Source of the DNA: Eubacteriales bacterium
Lineage (GTDB): Bacteria; Bacillota; Clostridia; Christensenellales; UBA1242
Reading direction: 5' to 3'
Length of the DNA: 64,000 nt
Assembly (NCBI GenBank): GCA_018384735.1
Contig: JAHAXB010000016.1
Location: 62,001 to 126,000 of the forward strand
Shown here in pieces: positions 39,973-49,656 of this stretch (position 1 is the stretch's first letter; every line of letters begins with the position of its first letter). The position numbers were made by a program, and so were the translations under genes. The notes under the pieces are model-generated. The model was not told the origin of the DNA, made no database searches, and saw only the letters and a program-made list of their open reading frames with translations.

Positions 39973-40314
39973 TTACTTACGAATACCCATAACGCGGATA
40001 TCAACAAACAATACTTCCATGCCGGTAAAATTCTCGACACGGTATTTAATCGTGTTGCGCACAGAATTGATAATCGCGTCCAAAGGCATACCAAAACAAA
40101 TAATCAGATCAATATAGATACCGACCTTATTTTTGCTAACCCAGACGCGAACACCATTACGCAAACTAATATCGCTGGCCACATTACGTACCACGCGTTT
40201 ACGACCAACACCCCAAATTCCGTAACATTCCAAAGCCGCGATACCCGCAACTGTACGGATCGCGCGACGGGAAATTGCAATGTTACCGTATAAATTTGAA
40301 GTTCCTATTGCCAT
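39973..40314 (-). CDS. Asp23/Gls24 family protein
   Basis: GNIAISRRAIRTVAGIAALECYGIWGVG. Confidence 0.85.
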   Translation of the reverse strand: MAIGTSNLYGNIAISRRAIRTVAGIAALECYGIWGVGRKRVVRNVASDISLRNGVRVWVSKNKVGIYIDLIICFGMPLDAIINSVRNTIKYRVENFTGMEVLFVDIRVMGIRK

Positions 40315-40506
40315 TTAATTACCAACTTTATTCAAAGTTTTTTTGCATTTGGTACAAACCTTTAAAGTTACTTTCGCACCATCATCAAAAGTGATAGTTT
40401 CTTTTTGCAAATTTGGCACACTCTTTTTTGGTGCGCGGCGGTTACTGTGAGAAACAGTGTTACCTGCCAATTTATCCTTGCCGCATAAATCACATACTCT
40501 GCTCAT
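40315..40506 (-). CDS. rpmB: Ribosomal protein L28
   Basis: MSRVCDLCGKDKLAGNTVSHSNRRAPKKSVPNLQ. Confidence 0.95.
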   Translation of the reverse strand: MSRVCDLCGKDKLAGNTVSHSNRRAPKKSVPNLQKETITFDDGAKVTLKVCTKCKKTLNKVGN

Positions 40507-40530
40507 GGAAAGTACTATAACACATAAATT

Positions 40531-41151
40531 TTAATTATGCAACAATCTATTTATACCTATTGCCAAACTGCCGTTTTCGTAGCATTTTTTCGCATAATTT
40601 CCCACCACAGCCACATCAACACCCGCTTTTTTTAACAAATTAATGTTATTTTCGTTCACTCCACCGTCAACAATGATGACCGCTTTGGGGTTTATGGCAC
40701 GCACTTGGGTCACTAAATCCATCGCCGATGGCTGGAACAACTGTCCCGACTTGCCACATTTTACTGTCATCACGATTATATAAGAAGCCGCGCGCACTAA
40801 ATCCACGTTTTTTGTCCATTCACACCCCAAATCCAGCACAATTCCCACCTGTTCGGGTTTAACCGTCGGCAAATTCACGGGTTGGTCAATTAAATCAACC
40901 GACACGGAGCGAAAACCAGCCACCGACGGCACGGATTCCTGCATTAACTGCAAATCGACTGCGATTTTATCCGTGTAACTTTGCACCAACTCAAAAATTT
41001 CTGGATTAGGTTTGAAATAATCAAAATGCAAAACCACTTGGTCGCCTTTTCGAGCCATTTCGCGGCTTAATTGGACGATATTTTCAATATATTGTGTTAA
41101 TTTTACTTTTTCAACCGCTAAATATGGCTCAATCGAAATTGCAATCTGCAT
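40531..41151 (-). CDS. Ribulose-phosphate 3-epimerase-like TIM barrel, divergent
   Basis: VVLHFDYFKPNPE; IIVMTVKCGKSGQLF; VIIVDGGVNENNINLL. Confidence 0.7.
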   Translation of the reverse strand: MQIAISIEPYLAVEKVKLTQYIENIVQLSREMARKGDQVVLHFDYFKPNPEIFELVQSYTDKIAVDLQLMQESVPSVAGFRSVSVDLIDQPVNLPTVKPEQVGIVLDLGCEWTKNVDLVRAASYIIVMTVKCGKSGQLFQPSAMDLVTQVRAINPKAVIIVDGGVNENNINLLKKAGVDVAVVGNYAKKCYENGSLAIGINRLLHN

Positions 41152-41222
41152 TTTTTCCTCCCGTTACTATATAGCATATTTTCCGATAAACATAAAGTGA
41201 ATTTAATTCATAAATTAAACAC

Positions 41223-42002
41223 ATGGACCAATTAGCAACCCATTCTTTCCTACTCTTGTTAATTGCCTCGCTCTTCACCTACCTTGCCACCGTGCTCGGC
41301 GCGGCAGTAGTTTTCTGTTTCAAATCCATCAACCAACGTCCACTTGACATCATGCTCAGCATCAGTGCGGGACTCATGACCGCCGCCGCAGTTTGGTCGC
41401 TAATTCTCCCTGCCACAACTTTATCCAACGAACTTTGGCACAATGCATGGCTTGCCCCAACATTGGGCTTACTTGCGGGGGGGTGTTTTATCATTCTCAG
41501 CAGTTTAATTATCGACAAAAAATTTCCGGGTGCCGACGCCAAAAAGCGCACCATTCTGATTATCGGTGTCATGCCACTGCACAATATTCCCGAAGGTTTG
41601 GCGGTCGGTGTCAGTTTTAGCGCGCTCGCCATGGGGATTGACGGTTGCTCACTCTCGAACGCCCTCATGGTTGCGCTCGGCATCGGAATCCAAAATTTTC
41701 CCGACGGTACATCGGTCGCGGTACCGCTTTATCGTGACGGTATGTCCAAAACCAAATCCTTTTTGATTGCACAATCCAGCGGAATTATGGAATTTTTCGC
41801 CGCGCTTTTTGGTTATTTTGTTACCATAACCGCCCGCAATATATTACCAATCGCCCTTGCCTTCGCTGCTGGTGCCATGCTATCCGTGGTTGCCAGCGAA
41901 CTCATTCCCGATATCGCCCCCGCCAATCGCACCTTCGCCACCCTCGGTTTCATCCTCGGCTTCGCCATCATGATGGTACTTGATTTAGCAATTACGGTCT
42001 AA
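41223..42002 (+). CDS. ZIP-family metal transporter
   Basis: VMPLHNIPEGLAVGVSFSAL; GIGIQNFPDGTSVAVPLYRDG. Confidence 0.9.
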   Translation: MDQLATHSFLLLLIASLFTYLATVLGAAVVFCFKSINQRPLDIMLSISAGLMTAAAVWSLILPATTLSNELWHNAWLAPTLGLLAGGCFIILSSLIIDKKFPGADAKKRTILIIGVMPLHNIPEGLAVGVSFSALAMGIDGCSLSNALMVALGIGIQNFPDGTSVAVPLYRDGMSKTKSFLIAQSSGIMEFFAALFGYFVTITARNILPIALAFAAGAMLSVVASELIPDIAPANRTFATLGFILGFAIMMVLDLAITV

Positions 42003-42022
42003 TCCAATAAATGTTAACACAC

Positions 42023-43120
42023 TTATTTCTGTTCCATGTGGCGCAGTCTTAATTGTCCGCAAGCCCCATCGATATCATCACCCTTGTTTTTGCGCATCGT
42101 ACACGAAGCCCCACTCTTAATTACCGCGTCCATAAACGCCATCGCAACCTCACGACTGGGCGGCGTCAAAACCGCATGACTATCAAAATGTAAGGGGTTC
42201 AAGTTAATCAAATTGATATGCGACGGGAAACCGCGCACCAAATTGGCAAGTTCTTTGGCTTGACCAACCGCACAGTTAAATGGCACGCCGTCTTTCAACA
42301 TTAACGAATATTCAAAAATCACACGGCGATGCGTCTTTTCAAAGTAATATTTTGCGGCATCAATTAGTTCACGAATAGTGTATTTTTTCGCCACCGGCAT
42401 AATTTGTTGACGCAATTCATCATTCGGCGCATGCAACGAAATACACAAATTAACTTGCGTATTTTCCTCCGCGAACTGACGAATGCGTGGCACCAGCCCC
42501 GACGTCGACAAACTGATGTTACGTGCGCTGATGTTAATTCCGTCCGGCGCCGTGACCAAACGCAAAAATTTCATTACGTTATCGTAGTTATCCAATGGTT
42601 CGCCCGACCCCATCAGCACAATATTGGTCACCCCGCGCGCACTCGGCGTCGTGTTCAATTTGTTAATTAAAATTACTTCCGCCAAAATTTCGCCTGCGGT
42701 CAAATTACGCACCAGTCCATTTTTACCACTAGCACAGAACCGACAGCTCATGCGACAGCCAACCTGCGTCGACACACACAAAGTGTTACCATAATTTTGG
42801 TTTAGCAAAACGCATTCAATCAAATCTTTGGGCGCCATTTTTGCCCCATTTTCGGTATTTTCCGGATGTTCATACGCCAATAAATACTTTTTCGTGCCAT
42901 CGCGCGAAGTTTGCACAGTCACGATTTCCGGCAAATTGCAGTTGAAATTTTCCGCCAACCAAGCGCGCAAATCTTTGGGAATATTAGTAATTTCTGCCAC
43001 TGGTACACCCTGATGCAAAGCCGTAAAAATTTGTTCCGCGCGAAATCTGGGCGCATTTAACGGCTTTAACGCGTCTTTCAGTTCATCAAATGAAAAATCA
43101 TAAAGATATTGCTTCGTCAT
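42023..43120 (-). CDS. rlmN: 23S rRNA (A2503) methyltransferase RlmN
   Basis: TQVGCRMSCRFCASGKNGLVRNLTAGEI, MGSGEPLDNYDNV. Confidence 0.95.
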   Translation of the reverse strand: MTKQYLYDFSFDELKDALKPLNAPRFRAEQIFTALHQGVPVAEITNIPKDLRAWLAENFNCNLPEIVTVQTSRDGTKKYLLAYEHPENTENGAKMAPKDLIECVLLNQNYGNTLCVSTQVGCRMSCRFCASGKNGLVRNLTAGEILAEVILINKLNTTPSARGVTNIVLMGSGEPLDNYDNVMKFLRLVTAPDGINISARNISLSTSGLVPRIRQFAEENTQVNLCISLHAPNDELRQQIMPVAKKYTIRELIDAAKYYFEKTHRRVIFEYSLMLKDGVPFNCAVGQAKELANLVRGFPSHINLINLNPLHFDSHAVLTPPSREVAMAFMDAVIKSGASCTMRKNKGDDIDGACGQLRLRHMEQK

Positions 43121-44037
43121 TTCAAGATCACCCCGCGCAAATTACGCCCGTTGCAAAAGTCTTTGCCCGCCATGATTTTTTTGCCAGGTACCTGCAAACT
43201 GTCAATGCGCAAAGCCCCCTCACCACAGCCAATCAGCAACCCGTTTTTCGCATCGCATTGAACCACCGCACCAGCTTGAGCCGTCATTTCAACCGCCGTT
43301 GCTTGGTACACTTTAACCGGTTCCTCATTCAACACAAACCAAGCCACCGGCCACGGGTTAACCCCGCGCACCAAATTTGCTAAAACTCGCGCCGGCTTTT
43401 GCCAATCAAAGCGCGCCATTTCCTTATTTAACATCGGCGCCATGGTCGCCTGAGCGTGGTCTTGCGGTTCAAATTTCGCCGTGCCTTTTTCAATTTGCGT
43501 CAAAGCCGTAAGCAACGCCTTAACCGCATACGGTACCATCGCATGTAATAATTCGCCTCCCGTGATGGCTGGTTCAATCGGTATTTCCTCTTTACAAATC
43601 ATCGGGCCACAATCCAACCCCAATTCAGTCTGCAAAATCGTTACACCGGTCGTTTTGTCGCCGTTAATTACCGACCATTGCACCGGCGCCGCCCCGCGAT
43701 ATTTAGGCAACAAACTGCCATGCACGTTAATCACACCGTGTGGCGCCGCATCCAACACACTTTGCCTTAAAATTTGTCCAAAAGCGCAAGTTACAATGAT
43801 ATCCGGTTGAAATTCACGCAATTTTTCGGCTTCCAAGCTGATTTTTGCCGGTTGTAAAACCGGAATATCGTGCGCCAAAGCAAATTGCTTAACCGCACTC
43901 ATGCACATTTGGTGTCCACGCCCCGCCACAGTGTCTGGTTGCGTAACAACACAAACGACTTGGTGTTTTTCAACGATACCCGCCAAAACATCCGCAGCAA
44001 ACTGCGGAGAACCCATAAATATAATCTTCACAATCAC
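43117..44037 (-). CDS. fmt: Methionyl-tRNA formyltransferase
   Basis: IIFMGSPQFAADVLAGIVE, NVHGSLLPKYRGAAPVQWSVINGDKTTGVTIL. Confidence 0.95.
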   Translation of the reverse strand: MIVKIIFMGSPQFAADVLAGIVEKHQVVCVVTQPDTVAGRGHQMCMSAVKQFALAHDIPVLQPAKISLEAEKLREFQPDIIVTCAFGQILRQSVLDAAPHGVINVHGSLLPKYRGAAPVQWSVINGDKTTGVTILQTELGLDCGPMICKEEIPIEPAITGGELLHAMVPYAVKALLTALTQIEKGTAKFEPQDHAQATMAPMLNKEMARFDWQKPARVLANLVRGVNPWPVAWFVLNEEPVKVYQATAVEMTAQAGAVVQCDAKNGLLIGCGEGALRIDSLQVPGKKIMAGKDFCNGRNLRGVILK

Positions 44038-44226
44038 ACTTTATCACAAAATTACCCCAATCTCAACCAAAATTGACTATTGGAGCCAATCTATCCCGCT
44101 TACCGAACATTCTTCCACTATTAATCGCAAATCCATATTTAGTATTTATTATGATAATAATTACCACTGTATATTGTATTTATTTTATTACTAGACTTTT
44201 TACACCTTTTCCACTATAATATAGAT

Positions 44227-44670
44227 ATGGCACATTTAACAATTATTAAACAAGATAACCCACTAATCCATAAAATCAGCAAGCCCGTGACCGAATTTAC
44301 CCCTCATTTGCACGAAATTCTGGATAATATGCACGAAACACTACTCCACGCGAACGGCATGGGGCTGGCTGCGGTTCAGGTTGGCATTCTTTACCGCATG
44401 GCAATCATTTTCACCGAAGAATACGGCCCCATTGAAATCATCAATCCTGTCATTAAGGTTGCTAAGAACCCGCGCTTCGACACCGAAGGTTGTCTCTCCT
44501 GCCCGGGTATCAGCGGACGCGTCCGTCGCCCCCACTTGGTCACTTTGGAATACCAAGACCGCGACGGCAAGAAGCACAACCAAACCTTCCACGGCATGGA
44601 TGCAGTTTGCTGTGGCCACGAAATTGATCACATGGACGGTATTCTATTCATCGACAAGATGGAAAAATAA
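44227..44670 (+). CDS. def: Peptide deformylase
   Basis: GMGLAAVQVGI, EGCLSCPG, HEIDHMDGILFID. Confidence 0.95.
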   Translation: MAHLTIIKQDNPLIHKISKPVTEFTPHLHEILDNMHETLLHANGMGLAAVQVGILYRMAIIFTEEYGPIEIINPVIKVAKNPRFDTEGCLSCPGISGRVRRPHLVTLEYQDRDGKKHNQTFHGMDAVCCGHEIDHMDGILFIDKMEK

Positions 44671-45237
44671 TTATTTTTGCGGAATTTCCGTTTCCGCCAT
44701 CTGTTCAATAAACTGGTCCAAAGTCTCAAAATCATACGGCAAATTAAAACGATAATCGGGTCGACGACGCTTAACAACGTACTCCGCATCCCATTCATTA
44801 TTGATTTTCTGTAATTCTGCACCAAAATTGGTATCGTAATAACTGACACCATATTTTTCGATTAAATATTTATCGTCACGGCGCGAAACCTCGTACATAT
44901 CGATGCTCACCTGCTCCCCGTTCGTTGCCCGCTGGTAATACTGCGCCAAAAAATGGTTATAGCACTCGTAATCAACATACAAATGCAAATACCAGCCCTT
45001 GTTAAAATCATCACTCATGTCATGCGTCGCCAAAAACTTTGCCGGATTCACTTTTTCGCGGTTGTACTTAATCATGTCATGTTTTTCCGTGCGCACGCCA
45101 TAATGCGACAGCGCCTTGTTCGGCTCCAAATCCGGCACCACATTGCCATCATAGAAGCGTTTTACATCCTTAATCAGGTTCGGGTGTTTTTCCACAAAAC
45201 GCTTCGCGACCGCCAAATGAGTAATCTGTGACGACAT
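44671..45237 (-). CDS. Hypothetical protein, possible zinc-dependent phospholipase C-like family
   Basis: MSSQITHLAVAKRFVEKHPNLIKDVKRFYDGNVVPDLEPNKALSHYG...FNKGWYLHLYVDY. Confidence 0.5.
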   Translation of the reverse strand: MSSQITHLAVAKRFVEKHPNLIKDVKRFYDGNVVPDLEPNKALSHYGVRTEKHDMIKYNREKVNPAKFLATHDMSDDFNKGWYLHLYVDYECYNHFLAQYYQRATNGEQVSIDMYEVSRRDDKYLIEKYGVSYYDTNFGAELQKINNEWDAEYVVKRRRPDYRFNLPYDFETLDQFIEQMAETEIPQK

Positions 45238-45292
45238 AATGCCTTTATTCTAGCATTCTTTCAAAATTATGAAAAATTATTTTCCCCGCCCA

Positions 45293-45322
45293 TTGACTTC
45301 GCCCTAATCCACATGCTATACT
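45293..45322 (+). promoter_or_regulatory. Sigma70 promoter for 45345..46019
   Basis: TTGACT-N18-TATACT. Confidence 0.7.
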
Positions 45323-45344
45323 CCTTGCCATAAAGGAGTAAAAA

Positions 45345-46019
45345 ATGGATCTTAACAAAAATTTAATCGCACAACATAACAACGTTGAATATTTAGTTCA
45401 CCCCGCTTTCGACCCAGCCATCGACCCCAAGAGTCAAGCTGAAATCGCGGAATCAAAACCAAATTGTAACTATATCAGTTACTACCGTGGTGCTAACGAC
45501 AAAATTGATTTGCGTTTAGCAAAACCGGTCGACCACATTCACTTAATTCTTGACAGCGAAGACAACACTATCAAAAACGTTAAAGATATTTATCTAAACT
45601 CGGAAAACTTAAAAAACACTTTCGTTCACGCCGACCAACCGTCGAAAGCTGTCTTACACATTAACCACAACACTTGCATCATCGACGAAAAACATTTTAA
45701 AATCATTCCAGATAATGCCCGTTACCTTGCCGACGTGGACGCTTTCTTAGCTACCTTAAAGACCGAAGACAATCAACCGATTTTTTCAAAAATCACATTC
45801 GAAAACAATTCTTACAAAATTGGCGCCACAATCAAAGAAATTTGCGACAAAAACAACGTTAAGAGTTATGGTATGTCCACCGACGAAACCGGTTACAAAG
45901 GCTACTTTGCCGCCAGCAACGCCCACAGTAGCACCAAAATCATTAAAAACAAACCTTTGTCAAAATTGAACATCAACACTGGCAAAACTACCAAAATCAA
46001 TTTTATCGTTGAAAAATAA
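45345..46019 (+). CDS. Hypothetical protein
   Basis: Strong RBS AAAGGAGtaaaaaATG; own promoter and terminator; no family recognised. Confidence 0.75.
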   Translation: MDLNKNLIAQHNNVEYLVHPAFDPAIDPKSQAEIAESKPNCNYISYYRGANDKIDLRLAKPVDHIHLILDSEDNTIKNVKDIYLNSENLKNTFVHADQPSKAVLHINHNTCIIDEKHFKIIPDNARYLADVDAFLATLKTEDNQPIFSKITFENNSYKIGATIKEICDKNNVKSYGMSTDETGYKGYFAASNAHSSTKIIKNKPLSKLNINTGKTTKINFIVEK

Positions 46020-46041
46020 TCGCACTTAATCACAACAAGCA

Positions 46042-46075
46042 AAAACGACGGTCACTTCACTCGCCCGTCGTTTTT
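46042..46075 (+). terminator. Rho-independent terminator
   Basis: AAAACGACGG...CCGTCGTTTTTT. Confidence 0.8.
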
Positions 46076-46093
46076 TAGTTTAACTCTTTTTCC

Positions 46094-47335
46094 TTATCGC
46101 CTTTTATTTTGTTTATCCACGTTCAGCACAACACCGATTGAGGACATAAAAACCAACAAACTGGTGCCACCAAAAGAAATAAACGGCAACGGCAAGCCCG
46201 TGGGCGGAATCGAGCCGGTCGCCACCGCAAAATTTAAACTAGTTTGCACCATAATTACGGTCGCAATTCCGTAGCACAGATACCGACCGAAGCAATCCCG
46301 ACACCTGCGCCCAATTTTGAAAATTTTATAAATCACCCAGCCAAACACTGCAAACAAAATCAAACACCCCAACAACCCAAATTCTTCCGCAATAATTGCA
46401 AAAATAAAATCACTTTCCGAAAACGGCAAAAACATATGCTTTTGCACGCTATGTCCATAACCCACACCCCAAAAGCCACCATTCGCAATCGCATATAAAC
46501 TTTCAATCAGCTGGAACCCTTCGCCTTTGGGATTTGCCCATGGGTCAATGAACGCGGAAAGTCGTTTCAACCGGTAAGGTGCGGCAATTAACATGACCGC
46601 GACCGCTGCCAATGCCGGCAGCAAAATCAACCCCAATGTTTTCAAACGTACACCGCACAAAAACAAAATCACCAACATAATGATGCCGACCGTCATGGTA
46701 ATCGACATATTTGGTTCCAAAATAATTAACGCGCACAAAGTGCCACCCGCCATCAAAACCAATAAAGTTTGCCACCACTTTGGCACCGGTAACCGTTCGG
46801 GTTTATCGCCGGTCGCTTGAAATTTTCCCGCAAAAACCCGCGCCGCAAAAACCACCAAGGCAAACTTCGCAAGTTCACTTGGCTGCAAGGAAAAACTACC
46901 CACGCCGACCCAGCGGGTTGCGCCCAATTTAGATATACCAACTCCAGGGATAAAAACCGCTACCAGCAAAGCCACGGCCACCCCAAAAATAACAAACGCA
47001 CCTTTCTGCAGCCAGTGATAATCGATAAAATACATTATCAACAGTCCAACCAGCCCTAAAACCAGCCCGATCAACTGTTTCACCGTATAATAAAAACTAT
47101 CATCGTAATAGATGCGCGCGTTGTAATTAGACGCCGAATAAATCATAAAAACACCAAAAAGCACCAAACCCAAAACCGGTACCAACAGTCCTAAATCACA
47201 ATATCTAGGGGTTATTTTATGCACAAACCCCACAATTTTGGTCACATTAACCTTTTTCGGCGTTTTTTTACGCTTAATTTTCCGTTTACGAACCCGCGCC
47301 CGAACTTTGTCATCGGACGCCACCACTGTCAGCAT
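46094..47335 (-). CDS. ftsW: FtsW/RodA/SpoVE family glycosyltransferase (FtsW-like)
   Basis: FSLQPSELAKFALVVF, SESDFIFAIIAEEFGLLG, GLPLPFISFGGTSLL. Confidence 0.9.
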   Translation of the reverse strand: MLTVVASDDKVRARVRKRKIKRKKTPKKVNVTKIVGFVHKITPRYCDLGLLVPVLGLVLFGVFMIYSASNYNARIYYDDSFYYTVKQLIGLVLGLVGLLIMYFIDYHWLQKGAFVIFGVAVALLVAVFIPGVGISKLGATRWVGVGSFSLQPSELAKFALVVFAARVFAGKFQATGDKPERLPVPKWWQTLLVLMAGGTLCALIILEPNMSITMTVGIIMLVILFLCGVRLKTLGLILLPALAAVAVMLIAAPYRLKRLSAFIDPWANPKGEGFQLIESLYAIANGGFWGVGYGHSVQKHMFLPFSESDFIFAIIAEEFGLLGCLILFAVFGWVIYKIFKIGRRCRDCFGRYLCYGIATVIMVQTSLNFAVATGSIPPTGLPLPFISFGGTSLLVFMSSIGVVLNVDKQNKRR

Positions 47336-47344
47336 AATCTATGT

Positions 47345-49381
47345 TTACGATAAACTGGCGGGGTTTATTTCAAAAAATATTTTTACACTTTGCGCAAGTG
47401 GCAACTGCTCCACTTTCTTAACGCATTCATACATATAATTTATGGTTGTTTCCGCGACGTCCTGTCGAATACGTGCCAAAATTTGGTAACGATATTTATT
47501 TTGTAACCGACCGTAAGGGCATTTCATCGCACCTAAATAAATAAAGTTTTGACGCTCCAAATCATAATCCCGCAGTGGTTGCATAATTTCTTTAATCACA
47601 CGGATAATTTTCGTATCCACAGTTCCCGACACCAACACGCGCACAATCGTCGCGAAAGGCGGGTATTTGGTCGCCTGTCGTTCCGTAATTTCGCGTTGAT
47701 AAAAACTCAAATAATCATAACTTTGGATAAATTTATACACATAATGTTTCGGCATATAGGTCTGCAAGTACACTTTACCGGTGGTGCCAACCGCACGTCC
47801 TGCACGCCCCGCCACTTGGGTCAACAAAGCAAAAGTCCGTTCCGCCGAACGATAGTCCGCCACAAAACTGCCGTCCGCATTAACGATAATGACCAAACTA
47901 ACTTGCGGGAAATGGTGACCCTTGGCAATCATTTGTGTTCCAACCAATACCGACGGGGTCGTCTTTGCAAACTCATCTAAGATTTTAACTAACGCTCCTT
48001 TGGTTTGAGTGTTGTCAGTATCCATGCGCAGCACCGGTGCCACTACTCTGGCCTGTTTTAATAACTTTTCTAATTCGGCACAAATCTTTTGAGTTCCCAT
48101 GGCGCCATGTTTAATGTAAGTACTACCACACTTCGGACATCGTTCCGGAAACGGCATCCGCGCCGCACAATAATGGCACTTTAACTGTTCGTCGTCTTTG
48201 TGATAAACCATGGAAACATCGCAGTTTTCGCACTTCGCGCTCCAACCACATTGCAAACAACGCACGGTTTGCGAATAGCCACGGCGGTTCAAAAAGATCA
48301 TGGCGGAATGTTTAGCGCGCAAGGTTGCTATCAGGTCACTCAGTACTTCGGTGCCAAAAATTCCCCCATTACCCGAGCGGATTTCGTTACCCATATCAAC
48401 CAATTCGATTTTTGGTAATGGCACATCGTTGACACGCTTCGTCAATTCTAACAGCTGGTATTCGCCCTGTTCGGCCAAATAAAAACTCTGTATAGAGGGT
48501 GTAGCCGAACCCAAAACCACCGGACAATGATGCCATTTCCCCCGCATAATCGCGATATCATGGGTTAAATAACGCGGATTGCTGTCACTTTGATAACTGC
48601 CATCATGCTCTTCATCAATGATAATTGCACCCAAATTTTCCAACGGCGCAAACACTGCCGAACGCGCTCCAATCACGATACGCGCACTGCCCTGATCCGC
48701 TCGTAACCATTCATCGTATTTTTCGCCACCGCCCAACTTACTGTGCAGCATTGCCACCACATCGCCAAAACGCGCCTTAAAGTTGGACAAAACTTGTGGG
48801 GTCAAACCAATTTCCGGCACCAAGACCAAAGCCGTCTTTCCCGCATCCAATACCTTTTGGATAATGTGCATATAAACTTCGGTTTTGCCGCTACCGGTCA
48901 CACCTTTCAGCAAGTACACCCGCTCTGGTTGGTTCAGCACTGTATCTACGCAATATTGTTGCTCCGGATTTAAAATTACCGGTTGGTCCATTTTATCCAA
49001 ACTGGCCGGCACACGCCTTTGACCGTTGCGTTTGGGTTTTCCGGCACGAATCGCGCTGGGTAAATATAATTTCAAGACATCTACTGGACGTAACTTAAAA
49101 CGGTCACAAATTTGTGGCAACAAATCCAGCAGTTCGGGCTTAATCACAAAATCCGTTGCAAAACCATGGATTGGTTTCAACAATGCGGGGGCAACATCCG
49201 TTTTATCACAAACATCAACCACAAAGCCGTCAATTTCACGTTTGCCGAACGGCACCACTACACAGGAACCACGCACCACGTTCAAATCAGACGGGATTAA
49301 ATAATCCCAAGCCACATCTTTGGCTGGGACTGCCCGAGCATTCAGAACCGCATCAATTACGACTTTGGCGTATTTCATCAT
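47345..49381 (-). CDS. priA: Primosomal helicase PriA
   Basis: LLKGVTGSGKTEVYMHII, IIDEEHDGSYQSD, zinc-binding Cys motifs, QVAGRAGRAVGTTGKV. Confidence 0.95.
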   Translation of the reverse strand: MMKYAKVVIDAVLNARAVPAKDVAWDYLIPSDLNVVRGSCVVVPFGKREIDGFVVDVCDKTDVAPALLKPIHGFATDFVIKPELLDLLPQICDRFKLRPVDVLKLYLPSAIRAGKPKRNGQRRVPASLDKMDQPVILNPEQQYCVDTVLNQPERVYLLKGVTGSGKTEVYMHIIQKVLDAGKTALVLVPEIGLTPQVLSNFKARFGDVVAMLHSKLGGGEKYDEWLRADQGSARIVIGARSAVFAPLENLGAIIIDEEHDGSYQSDSNPRYLTHDIAIMRGKWHHCPVVLGSATPSIQSFYLAEQGEYQLLELTKRVNDVPLPKIELVDMGNEIRSGNGGIFGTEVLSDLIATLRAKHSAMIFLNRRGYSQTVRCLQCGWSAKCENCDVSMVYHKDDEQLKCHYCAARMPFPERCPKCGSTYIKHGAMGTQKICAELEKLLKQARVVAPVLRMDTDNTQTKGALVKILDEFAKTTPSVLVGTQMIAKGHHFPQVSLVIIVNADGSFVADYRSAERTFALLTQVAGRAGRAVGTTGKVYLQTYMPKHYVYKFIQSYDYLSFYQREITERQATKYPPFATIVRVLVSGTVDTKIIRVIKEIMQPLRDYDLERQNFIYLGAMKCPYGRLQNKYRYQILARIRQDVAETTINYMYECVKKVEQLPLAQSVKIFFEINPASLS

Positions 49382-49384
49382 GAA

Positions 49385-49600
49385 TTAGTGAGAACTTTTG
49401 TGCGCAGTTGTCGTTGGGACAATTTTGCCATCAACAACTTCACGCATAGCCATGGAAATTTGTTTTTCCTTACCGGTCGTGGTATTTTGACCCATACTGT
49501 GGGCAATCAAATCTTTGGCGCACTTAGAAACCATCGCCGTCAAAACATACTTATTGTTGTTAGCTCTTGCAATACAATCTTCAATCTTCGGATAAATCAT
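49385..49600 (-). CDS. rpoZ: RNA polymerase omega subunit
   Basis: MIYPKIEDCIARANNNKYVLTAMVSKCAKDLI...KQISMAMREVVDGKI. Confidence 0.85.
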   Translation of the reverse strand: MIYPKIEDCIARANNNKYVLTAMVSKCAKDLIAHSMGQNTTTGKEKQISMAMREVVDGKIVPTTTAHKSSH

Positions 49601-49656
49601 AATCTACATTATAGCATTATTTTTCCGCGTGACAAACTAATTTTCAGGTATTTTTC

